Positions 45,635-55,200 of a stretch of 64,000 nucleotides of DNA are shown here, piece by piece. Source of the stretch: Pirellulales bacterium. GTDB taxonomy: Bacteria > Planctomycetota > Planctomycetia > Pirellulales > Thermoguttaceae. The notes below the pieces were generated by a model. The model saw nothing but the letters and a program-made list of their open reading frames with translations, was not told where the DNA came from and did not search any database. A program made the translations under genes and the position numbers. Numbering within the stretch: position 1 is the stretch's first letter; each line of letters begins with the position of its first letter. The stretch covers positions 82,362 through 146,361 of the forward strand of contig JAFGRD010000047.1 in assembly GCA_016935315.1 (NCBI GenBank), in the 5' to 3' direction.

Positions 45635-45859
45635 GGACTCGTGAAAGAACAAGTTGGGCAGTTCTTATGGGTGGAAAGGCGGCGCAGACGCCTTTCCACC
45701 CATAACGCTCGCCCTGCGTGAAACGTCAATTCCGGTGGCTTCTGATCGGGAAAGAACCAGGAAACTCACAGGCCTCCTCAGTCCGCATGTGATGAAAGAG
45801 CAAGACCGCTGCGCGTCCTTGCACTTTCATATATGTCCAACTTGTTCTTTTACGAGTAC
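45635..45859 (+). repeat. Family-1 inverted-end repeat, copy D (225 bp)
   Basis: Starts GGACTCGTGAAAGAACAAG after TA and ends GAGTAC before TA. Inner hairpin 1, GGGTGGAAAGGCG with CGCCTTTCCACCC (about 45669-45701), has a 7-base loop. It belongs with copy B by its middle section (CGTGAAACGTC). Confidence 0.88.
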
Positions 45860-45978
45860 TAAGATCCTTGGCAACTCGTGGAGGATGCGTGTCAGGGTAG
45901 CAGCAGTCTACCCGTCCGTCGGCGGGACTGTCAATTGAGCATCCCCCCGCCACAGCCCCCGACCCGACACGACCGCGG

Positions 45979-46007
45979 TAGACACCGGTTTCCGCCACGG
46001 ATATGAT
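45979..46007 (+). promoter_or_regulatory. Sigma-70-type promoter for the lipoprotein at 46131
   Basis: TAGACA, 17-bp spacer, TATGAT: five of six matches to each consensus box. Predicted start near 46014, giving a leader of ~117 bases. Confidence 0.6.
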
Positions 46008-46130
46008 TCGGTGGATTGTTCAAAATCGATGGTTCACGGTGCCGGGGAAGGCCCGGCCTGTCGGAGCCCTTTGGCGCCGAACGTTCGTGAGAACGCGTTC
46101 TGACGATCCCGAACATGAGGAGAGATGCCC

Positions 46131-46802
46131 ATGGTTCGTTGTCTGATTGCGGTTGCGTCGTGTGCGCTCGTGCTGGCCGGTTGCGGCGACCGGCGTCGAC
46201 CGGCGGTGCACAAGAGCTCGGTGGCGCCGGCCACGACGAAGGCCCGGTCGGCCGCCGGGTCGAGGTCCCCCCACGCGACGGCCTCGCCGGACGAGACACC
46301 TCGGTCAGAAGCGGACGGCCAACCGCTCGGCCGCGAAGTGCGACTGGGTACTTTGCGGCTTACCGCGCCCGAGGGCTGGATACGCCAGCCGCTTCGTTCG
46401 GATTTCACCTTGGCCGAGTTCCGTCTGCCGCGGGCGAAAGGCGACCCGTCTGACGGCCGGTTGACCGTGAGCATTGCCGGCGGAGGGGTCGAACAAAACG
46501 TGGAGCGATGGCGGCTGCAATTCCAGGGGGAAGCCTCGCGGAAACCGCCCGAGACGGTGGAGATCGCCGGCATCGACGTCACCACGGTGGATTTCTCCGG
46601 CGCGTATCATGACGGCATGATGATCTCGCCGGCAACCGAAGCGGAATCGGGCTATCGGATGCTGGGGGCTATCGTTCCGCTGGGCGACCAGCACGGCTTC
46701 ATCAAGTGCATCGGTCCGGAGAAGACGATTGCCAAGCACGCCGAGGCGTTTCACGCGTTCTTGCGGTCGCTGCGCCCCGCCGCGTCGGACCGCGGCTTGT
46801 AG
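46131..46802 (+). CDS. Lipoprotein of unknown function
   Basis: Protein of 223 residues. The start at 46131 lies 8 bases after GAGGAG, and MVRCLIAVASCALVLAGC is a lipoprotein signal; ATG at 46125 is possible but too near the SD. A disordered Ala/Ser/Pro-rich linker (~20-70) is followed by a compact domain (~75-215) with TLRLTAPEGWIRQP, LAEFRLPRAKG and HAEAFHAFLRSLRP. This pattern is shared with many planctomycete lipoproteins of unknown role. The gene stands alone behind its own promoter. Confidence 0.78.
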   Translation: MVRCLIAVASCALVLAGCGDRRRPAVHKSSVAPATTKARSAAGSRSPHATASPDETPRSEADGQPLGREVRLGTLRLTAPEGWIRQPLRSDFTLAEFRLPRAKGDPSDGRLTVSIAGGGVEQNVERWRLQFQGEASRKPPETVEIAGIDVTTVDFSGAYHDGMMISPATEAESGYRMLGAIVPLGDQHGFIKCIGPEKTIAKHAEAFHAFLRSLRPAASDRGL

Positions 46803-46834
46803 CTGAATCCGCCACGACGCCCAGGGCCGTTATC

Positions 46835-47983
46835 TCAAGGCTGCGGCGGTCCGATCCGCAGGTTTCGGAACCGGACCTCTTCCCGGTGGTTTTGCAGGCC
46901 CAAGTAGCCCGTCAGGCGTCGTTGCTTCAGTTCCTCCACGGAATCGGCCGAAGCGTCGACCACGACCACGCCGTTGTGGGTGACCCGATAGTCGAAGCCA
47001 CGGCAGTCGATCTCCAGCCGGTTCCACTGGCCGGGCGGGCGGCCCACGCGAGGATCGGCCGGCACAATGGCGTAGACGCTGCCGGCGAACTGATAGGGTT
47101 TCAACGCGGCGTAGCGGGGGTGCGCGTCGTCGAGGATCTGGATCTCCACGCCGCTTCCTTCCCCGTGATGGTCGCCGTCCTTGGGCACCCGGCAGTAGAC
47201 GCCCGAGTTGCCGCTCGGCTTCAACAGGTATTCCAGCCGCAGATTGAAATCGCCGTGCTCTTTCAGGCTGCGTAGCCAGGAGCCGGGCTCGCCGGTGCAG
47301 ATCAGCAGCTCGTCTTCCACTTTCCAGCAACTTGCCTGCTTGCCGTTGGCGGCTTCCCAGCCGGTGAGATCCTTGCCGTTGAACAAGGCCTCGTGCTGCA
47401 GTTCGGTCACGCGGAGGTTACGGAAGAGAAACTGTCCGCCGCCGGGAACCTCGGCCTGCAGGCCGATGTATCCGCTGGGTGCTTCGATTCCGTCGGCCTT
47501 CCAGGCCGGTTTGCCGTTGATCTCCATGGCGGCCGTGGAGCCGACGACCGTCAGCTCGAAGTGATTCCACTGGCCGGGCTGAATCAGCCCGCTGCTTTCC
47601 GCCCCGGCCAATCCGCCGACGTTGCCCTCCATCCCCTTTCTCAGGTTGGCCTGATATTGCTCCGGCCACGGCCGGTCTTTCGGCGGCGGCGGACAACGGA
47701 AAAACACCCCGGAATCCCAGGCGTCGTCCTTCAGGGCCTTCCACTCCACCTCGAGTACGAAGTCGCTGTAGCGATGGTCGCTTCGCAGAAAGCCGTTGCC
47801 CGACTCGATCAGGATCGCCCCGTCGCGGACGACCGCTTCGCAGTCGGTCACCTGCCAGCCGGAGAGCGTTTGGCCATCGAACAACGGGTAGGAAAAGCCG
47901 GTCGGGGCGTCGGCGTGCAACGGAAGCGAGCCGATCAGGACCAGCGGAAGGAAAGCGACGGAAGGGCAGATCAGGCGTTTCAT
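46835..47983 (-). CDS. Double 3-keto-disaccharide hydrolase (DUF1080) protein, exported
   Basis: Protein of 382 residues with a signal peptide (1-24). It has two DUF1080 domains, concanavalin-like jelly rolls: domain 1 (~30-210) with LFDGQTLSGWQV, FVLEVEWKA, SGVFFRCP and WNHFELTVVGSTAAMEINGK; domain 2 (~215-380) with LFNGKDLTGWEA, NLRLEYLLKPSGNSGVYCRV, VEIQILDDAHPRY and WNRLEIDC. Each keeps the N-G-K/D-G-Q-x-L-x-G-W opening. Family members cleave 3-keto-glycosides made by Gfo/Idh-type oxidoreductases. Start at 47983; ATG at 47992 is an alternative. It is divergent from the GH16 gene across 411 bp. Confidence 0.93.
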   Translation of the reverse strand: MKRLICPSVAFLPLVLIGSLPLHADAPTGFSYPLFDGQTLSGWQVTDCEAVVRDGAILIESGNGFLRSDHRYSDFVLEVEWKALKDDAWDSGVFFRCPPPPKDRPWPEQYQANLRKGMEGNVGGLAGAESSGLIQPGQWNHFELTVVGSTAAMEINGKPAWKADGIEAPSGYIGLQAEVPGGGQFLFRNLRVTELQHEALFNGKDLTGWEAANGKQASCWKVEDELLICTGEPGSWLRSLKEHGDFNLRLEYLLKPSGNSGVYCRVPKDGDHHGEGSGVEIQILDDAHPRYAALKPYQFAGSVYAIVPADPRVGRPPGQWNRLEIDCRGFDYRVTHNGVVVVDASADSVEELKQRRLTGYLGLQNHREEVRFRNLRIGPPQP

Positions 47984-48394
47984 TGGTGGCATGGCTTCGG
48001 TTGGTGGACTCGATGGACGGAACAACGGAGCACTTCCCAGCATACTCGATTCGCCCGGCGGCCGCACGCCATGCCGGAGGAAAAACGGCCGCGGCGGCTC
48101 GCGGCGTCCGGCCCGCCACCGTGCAAGGAAATTCGGCAACACTTCCGCCGAACGGAAGCGAAAGTCGCGAGCCTTCGGCCTCTCGGGATCGCAGTCGTGC
48201 GAGTTCTCGTACACTCGGCTACAAGCCGCGACCGGTTCGGCTACAATGGGGACCGTGCCGGCGGTGCCTTCGTACGGCAACCTGGGGCAGGTCGCCAGTA
48301 CGTCGTGCGACGTGCCGGCGCCATGGCCCGACCCGCCGAACGAACCGCGGCAGGCACGAAAAGGTCCCAGCCACCACCCCCGGAGCCTCACGTC
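47984..48394. other. 411-bp divergent region between the DUF1080 and GH16 genes
   Basis: No gene was recognised. TACAAT at 48242-48247 could be a -10 box on the plus strand, with no good -35 found. The two genes could share control here. Confidence 0.5.
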
Positions 48395-49201
48395 ATGAAA
48401 ACGCTGCCAACACTGCTGCCTTGGAGTCTTGTCGGGATCCTTCTGCTGGCCGCGCGAGGTTTTGCGGCCGAGCCGGCAATCGTCTGTCCGCTGAAGCACG
48501 GACGGTGGGAGCTGATGCCCCGATTCAGCGACGAATTCGAGGGCAAGAAGCTCGACACCGAGAAATGGCACCCCAACAATCCGACATGGCTGGGGCGGCA
48601 GCCGGGCTATTTCTCCAAGGCCAACGTCACCGTGGCCGATGGCAAGCTCCACTTGACCGCCCGGCGAGAAGACCTCCCGAACCTGCCCGAGGGATACCAT
48701 ACTTTCACCACGGCAGCCGTCCGCAGCAAGGACCGCGTGCTCTACGGGTACTTCGAGATCAAGTGCCGGCCGATGGACTCGCGGGCGTCCAGCGCGTTCT
48801 GGTTCTACGATCAGTTGCCCAACTGGTGGACCGAAATCGACATGTTCGAGATCGGCGGCGGCGATCCCGAACGGGACAAGCTCGTGTTTACCAACGCCCA
48901 CGTGTTCCGCACGCCCGAGGAGGGCGACCGTCACTGGGACAAGGGCGAGCGTTGGGTCGCTCCCTTCCGCCTGGCCGACGGATACCACACGTACGCCCTG
49001 GAGTGGAACAAGCAAGAGTTGAAGTACTACGTCGACGGCCAGGTGATCAGGACGCTGAAGAACACGCATTGGCACCAGCCGCTGACGATGAACTTCGACA
49101 GCGAAACCATGCCGGAGTGGTTCGGGCTGCCCAAGCCGGAGAAACTCCCCTCGACGTTCAGCCTCGAATACGTCCGCTCGTGGCGGCAGGTTGCGCCCTG
49201 A
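48395..49201 (+). CDS. GH16-family glycoside hydrolase, exported
   Basis: Protein of 268 residues with a signal peptide (1-24). The GH16 signature E-I-D-M-F-E (147-152) contains the expected nucleophile Glu147, Asp149 and acid/base Glu152, in TEIDMFEIGGG. Other family parts: FSDEFEGKKLDTEKW, YGYFEIKCRPMDSRASSAFWF, YHTYALEWNKQELKYYVDG and SLEYVRSWRQ. Length is right for a single-domain GH16 with no extra modules. GH16 enzymes cleave beta-1,3/1,4-glucans, agar or carrageenan; specificity cannot be read here. GGAGCC precedes the start. Its end is 33 bp from the convergent end of the giant gene. Confidence 0.93.
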   Translation: MKTLPTLLPWSLVGILLLAARGFAAEPAIVCPLKHGRWELMPRFSDEFEGKKLDTEKWHPNNPTWLGRQPGYFSKANVTVADGKLHLTARREDLPNLPEGYHTFTTAAVRSKDRVLYGYFEIKCRPMDSRASSAFWFYDQLPNWWTEIDMFEIGGGDPERDKLVFTNAHVFRTPEEGDRHWDKGERWVAPFRLADGYHTYALEWNKQELKYYVDGQVIRTLKNTHWHQPLTMNFDSETMPEWFGLPKPEKLPSTFSLEYVRSWRQVAP

Positions 49202-49234
49202 CGGCTGGTCCTCCGCGATCCGGATCGCGCTGCG

Positions 49235-52200
49235 TCACAGCGTGGCCAGCAGCGCGTCCACCGCCTGCTTCGCCGGGTCGGCTCCTTCCCGCGGTCGGCT
49301 CGATGTGCCGGCCGCCTCGAACTCATAGATCCACTCCAGCCTGGTCGGCGCGATCTGCGAACATGCGTCCGACAAGAGCGGATCGTCGAGTTTCACCGTC
49401 GCAACTTTGCCCTGCCCGGTCTTCGCGCCGGGTACGGTGATCAACCGCAGGGCGTTGAGGAAGTGTGTCTGGTTGTTCCGGGCGATCAGCATGTCGGTAG
49501 CGTTGACCCGGGCGTCGCGGTTGTAGTCGCAGTTGAAGTCGAGCGCGGCCGGATTGAGGAAATTGCGGGGATTGTTCCTCGCCAGCAACATGTCCGTGGG
49601 GTTGACTTTGGCGTCGACCGACGCGTTGCCCGACTCGCCGACGGCGTTGCCGAAGTAGAACACGTCGTTTTCGGGCAATCCCGTCCGCAGGTTGGCCAGC
49701 ACGGTCACCTGGAGCCATTGCTTCTGGACGGCATAATCTTGCCAGATCAGCGTCACGCGGTCGGAGCCGTCCTGGCCGGCCCCCGCGCGGACGGTCACGC
49801 TGATCGGCGCCGGGGCAACGGCCCATCCGCCGGGGCTGTTGTCGTTGCCGACCCGGAACGTGAAATCGTCGGCGCCCAGCGCCCCGCGCAGCCCGGCGAT
49901 GTCGACCATGATGCCGTTGACGCCCCGAGCGTAGCTGGTGTAGTTCTGGAAAGTGGCCGTTTCGCCGGGCAGTAAGGCCGTCTTGCCCAGCTCCGGCTGG
50001 CTGGCGCGGGCCGGGTCGGGGGCGATGGCGTCGTCGTCGGCCGGATCGGCGCCGGGGGTGTGATTGTCGAAGGCCGAGTTGTTGTAGAAGACGTGTCGGG
50101 CCACGACCTGGCCGAAGCCCTCGATCACGAAGGTATCCGAGGCGTCGGCGGCCAGGGAATTCCCCACGCTGTCCTCAATGCCCGAGCCGGCGGCCGACAG
50201 CGTCAGCGTGTACGTGCCCGGCGCCGCGGTCAGGCTGCTCAGACCACTGAGCGTAAACGTCAGGTTGTCGCCGGTGGTCAACGGCTCGTCGCCGGTCAGC
50301 AGGTCTGCGCCCCCGTCGCGGGTAAGGCTCAGGTCGTTGAGATCCATTCCGGTGACGGGTTTGTCGAAAACGATCTGGACGGCATCGACCGGCACATCGC
50401 GCGGGTCGGGCGTCACGTCGGCGACGTCGGCCGTGGGAGGTTGCAGGTCGGGATTCCCGATGATCCATGCGTCGGTGGCGCCGGCCGCCAGCGGATTGGC
50501 GACGGCGTCTTGGATGCCGGTGCCGACAGCCGCCAGTGTCAGTCGGTAGCTGCCCGGCTCGCCGGTGGCCGCAACCTCTTCCAGCCGAACGCCGGCCAGG
50601 CCATATCCCTTGGACCCGCCGGACGCCGTGCCCGTTCCCACCCCGGGTGTCGGCCCCGTGTATTGCGTGGAGACGACGGCGAACTGGCCGTCATCGCCCG
50701 GATCAATGGCCGTCCAACCGGCCACGAATCCCTGACCGGCCCCGCTGTTGTAGCCGGTCCAGATGGCGACCTGGTTCGGCTCCAGGCCGTCGGTCACCAC
50801 GCCGATGCCGCTGCTGTGGTCGGGCGTGGCGGCCTCGACGCCGACCAGCGTGACCAGCGTCCAGCGGTTGGCATAGTCGGTGTTGCCGCGAATGGCCGTG
50901 CCATGGAAGTTGTACGTAACGCCAACGCCCGTATCCAGCCCCGCGAACGTGTGCGTGTAGTGGTCGTTGCCGGCGGCCTCGATCTCGAGGCTGGCGCCGT
51001 CGCCGCTACTGAAATCGACGAATCCGTTGAAGATCGCATAGGCGTCGGTGCCCGCGGCCGGTGGACTTTGGGCGTTGGCGAAATTCACCCCCTGGTGCGT
51101 GACCGTCAGCGTCACGCCCGTGTTGGCACCTGTGCCAATGTCTTTCAGCAGCCCCGAGGTCGTGCCGTTGGCCGCGTAGCTGGTCACATTGGCGTGCGTG
51201 TCGGCGCCGGGGACGTGATCGTTAAACGCCACAAACCCCGTGGCCGCGGCCCCCGTTCCGGTCAGGGTTGCCAGGCCGCCCAGAGTCCAGGTGACGTAAT
51301 CGCTGGTGGTCAGCGATTCGGCGCCGGTGAGCAGGTTCTCGCCGCCGTTGCGCGTAAGGCTCAGGTCGCCGACGTCCAGCCCGGTCACCGGCTCGCTGAA
51401 GACGATCTGGATCTCCTCGACCGCCCCGTCGCGCGGGTCGGGATCGACGTCGACCACGTCGGCGGTCGGCGGGGTGGTGTCGGTGGTCCACGTTTCCGAC
51501 GTCCCGAAGGCCAGCGGCTCGCCGGCGCCGTTCTCGATGCCGGAGCCGGCCGCGGTCAACGCCAAGGTGTAGGTGCCGCCGGCGCCGGTCAGGTCCTGCA
51601 GCCCGCCGAGAGTCCAGGTGGCTCCGTTGCCGCTGGTCAACGTTTCGGCGCCCGTGAGCAATTCACCGCCGCCGTCGCGGGTCAGGCTTAGGTCGCCCAC
51701 GTCGAAGCCGGTCACCGCCTCGCTGAAGACGATCTCGATTTGGCCGACAGGCGCGTTGCGTGGATCGGGCGTTACCGCCACGATTTCCGGCGTCGGCCCT
51801 GCGATGACCATTTGCCAGGTGTCCGACGCGTCGGCGGCCAGCAGGTTTCCGGCGGCGTCGCGGATGTTGGAGCCGGGCGCGGTCAACCTGAGCGTGTAGG
51901 TCCCTTCGAACGGCGTCAGCCCCGACAGCCCGCTGAGCGTCCAGATGATCCCGTTGCCCGTGGCAATCGATGCCGCGCCGGTCAGCAAGTTGCCGCCCCC
52001 GTCGCGCGTCAGGCTGAGATCGCCCAGGTCCAGTCCGGTCACCGGCTCGCTGAAGACGATGTCGATTTGACTCACGGAAGTCGCGCGGGGGTCGGGCGCC
52101 ACGTCGACAACGTCGGCCGTGGGGGGCTCGCTGTCGGGGCGGCTGAGCGACACGTTGTCGAAGACGGCCGTGCACACCACGCCCGCGCTGTGGCTGGTGA

Positions 52201-55200
52201 CCGCCAGCCCCACATAGATGGTCGGCTGGCTCATGGCAACCGTGTCGGTGCCCACCATGGTCCAGTCGTTGCCGTCGGGCGACGTGTACGAGGTAAGCGT
52301 GTCGCCTTCGCGGACCGCGCGGACCCAATAGGGCGCCGTTGGGCCTGCGCCGGTCGTGTGGTAGGAATCCGCGCCGGTGACGAGTCGACGCTGGAAGCTG
52401 ACCCCGTTGGCTGGAGTGACGACGGTCATTGCATGGACGGATGCGGCGTCGAGCGTTTCGCGAAACATCACGCCGGCCTTGGCCCAACCGTCGGTGTTTT
52501 CGACGCTTTGCACGCGGGCCGTGATCGTGCCGTCGCCGCTGAAGGGCTGATAGACGTAGTGGAAGGCGTCGGCCGTCCCCCAGATGTCGGCGCCGGAGCC
52601 CGCGACCGTCCAGACGCCGTCCTCTTCGGCATCGCTTCCCGCGGCGCCCACGGCCCCGATGTCTTGTCCCGTCCAGGTGGTGTGCTGGAACACGACGTGT
52701 GTGTTGGCAGTGATCACATGGGCCAAGGAGGCATCGCGGACGTTGTTGACGGTCAAGGTGTAGTCCTGGTTGTCGTTCATCGCCGGGGAAAAAACCAGCG
52801 TTACGGTGCGCAGGTCGGCGCCCAGCGAGGCGGACTGGACGCTTAGCCCGCCGTCGACCGTGTAGTTGGCCGTCGCTTCCGCCGAGGTCTCGTCCAGATC
52901 GGCGCTGAAGAGCAGCTCGACGCGTGCGCTGTCGGGCACCTCGGCCGAGAGGATCCGCACCAGGTCGACCACCGCGATCCGCACGGTGGCCGGCTCGCCG
53001 TACTCCATGCCGTCGAAGGCGCGGTAGGTGAAGCTGTCGGGCCCCCGGTAGCCCGGCACGGGCGTGTACTCGAACGACCCGTCCGCGCCCAGACCGAACG
53101 ACTGGGCGTGCGCGGGACCGCTGACCAACTCTGCCCGCAAGGGCAGCGGGCCCGGCAAGGGATCGGTGTCGTTGGCCAGCACGCCGGCGGCCGCGACCGA
53201 AAGCGCGCCACCTTCGCCAACCTCGTAGCTGTCGTCCCGGGCGATCGGCCGCGGGTCGTCCACATACGGTGAGAGTCGAATGCCGGGGATCGGCTCGCCC
53301 GGATCCTCCGGGTTTTCCCACTCGTCGCCCGGCAACAGCCAGCGCACGGCGATGTTGTCGCCGCCGTTGCCTTCCTTGTGCAGGACCTCGATGTAGTATT
53401 TCTGCCCGGCCGCCAGCGTGATCGACGACGATTGCTGGGCCGGGTCCTGGGTCCATACCCGCGAGCCCGTCCATCCCGGCACGGACGCGATCAACACCGC
53501 GTTGTCGGGATTGCTGTCGCTGGAGAGATAGAGCTGGCTGTTGTCGTCGCCGGCGATCCAGAAGGTGTACTCTCCCGTGGTGGGCGGGTGGACGTATCCG
53601 CGAATCCGCGTCCCGTATTCTTCGGCCCAGTCCACGGGGCCTTCCAGCAAGGTGAGAAAGTCTTCGCCGGTCGGGTTGTCCGGGTAGTTGGGGTTGCCGG
53701 TGAGGGCGTCGATCGACGTGCCGGGGATACCGGCCCAATACTGCCAGAGAATCTCGCCCGATCCCCGCGGTTCGTACTCAAAGGCGATCTGCTGCCCATC
53801 CGACATCTCGTTGCCGGAAAGCGTGGTCACGCCGTTGACGGTGACCGAATAGGGGTTGCCGATCACAAACGCCTCGGCCGCCGTCAGCAGCACCTTCAGG
53901 CCGTTGGAGAGCAATGCCACGTCGACCAGCGTTCCCCCGGTGAAAACGTAGTTGCCGAGCACCTCGGCGGTAACGGGATCGAGCGGTTCGCTGAAGAAGA
54001 TCTCGACGTGCGTTTCGTCGGGCACGGCGTACGAGACGATTCCGGGAACCATGATCACCACGCCTGCCGACAACGCGCTCTCGTAGCCGTCGCGGTTGAC
54101 GGCCGACACCTGGTAGCTGTACGTCGTCGCCGGCAGCACGTCCCCGTCGTCGTAAAACGTATCGGCCGTTGCGGCCAGCACGTCGCCGTTGCGATAGACC
54201 ACGTAATGATCGACGTGGGTCTCGCCGTCGGTCGAGGCGTCCCACATCAGGGTAATCGTGTCGGGATTGACGGTCACGCGCGCATCGACGTCGTCGGGCA
54301 CGGACGGCGGCGTGCGGTCGATCGGGACATTGACCTGGCCCGGCGTGCCGCGCAGCGTGCTGGCTTCCCAGTTGATCGGGTCGTTGCCGTAGGCAAAGGC
54401 ATCGAGGCGATTCATCGCCGCCCCTTGCCCGTCGGGCTCCAAGGGCCACGGTGCCGCGTCGTTGTAGTTGACGTAGTCGATGCGGTAGTAGGGGATGTAT
54501 CCGGTGGGCTCTGCGGCGCCGACCCGCATCAGCTTGATCTTCTCGCCGTCGTTGGACAGGTTCGCCGTGTAGGCGCCGGCCACCACGATGCCGTTGCCCG
54601 CCACGTCGTATCGCTCGTCGAAGGCGTCGTAGTTGCGGACGATCACAAGGTACTCGCCGGGGCCGATCGTCGCCGGGCCGTTGCCGGTGTACCAGGAATC
54701 CAGCACCGGGTTGTCGACCGCGACTTCGTGGGAGGCGCTGACGAACTTGACCTGGTCGGCGATCGTCCGGTTGTCGGGATTGTCGGTGCCGCGGGTGAGC
54801 ACCACCTGCCCGCTGCCGTCAAACGCATAGCTGCCCAGCGAGACCCATCCCTGCGGGTCCATGTAACCGGGCCCTTCGTCGTCGTCCTCGGGCTTCTGAT
54901 CGCGAACGACCAGGCTGGCGCCGCCGCTGTGAGTCACCCGGTATCGGGCCTGGCCGTCCAGGTCGCGCTGGTTGCCCTCCGCGTCGAGCAGATCCCATCG
55001 GGCGAAGACCTCATAGGTCTCCAGCCCGGCGGGAAGCGTCGCGGTCCACGTGGCCGTGGCGGCCGGCTCCAACGTCCACGCCTCACGGCCGAAGCCGTCG
55101 GCCGGGTACCAGCCGAACGTAAAGCCGACGCCGTTGCCCACGTAATAGTTGGTCAAGGGATAGGCCGTGGTGGTCGACCGGTTGAAGATTTCGATGAACT

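Noticed and set aside
44879..45652. Start of the MBL-fold gene at 45652
   Set aside because: The extra residues come from the repeat copy D and precede the typical MKVVLLGTTG opening.
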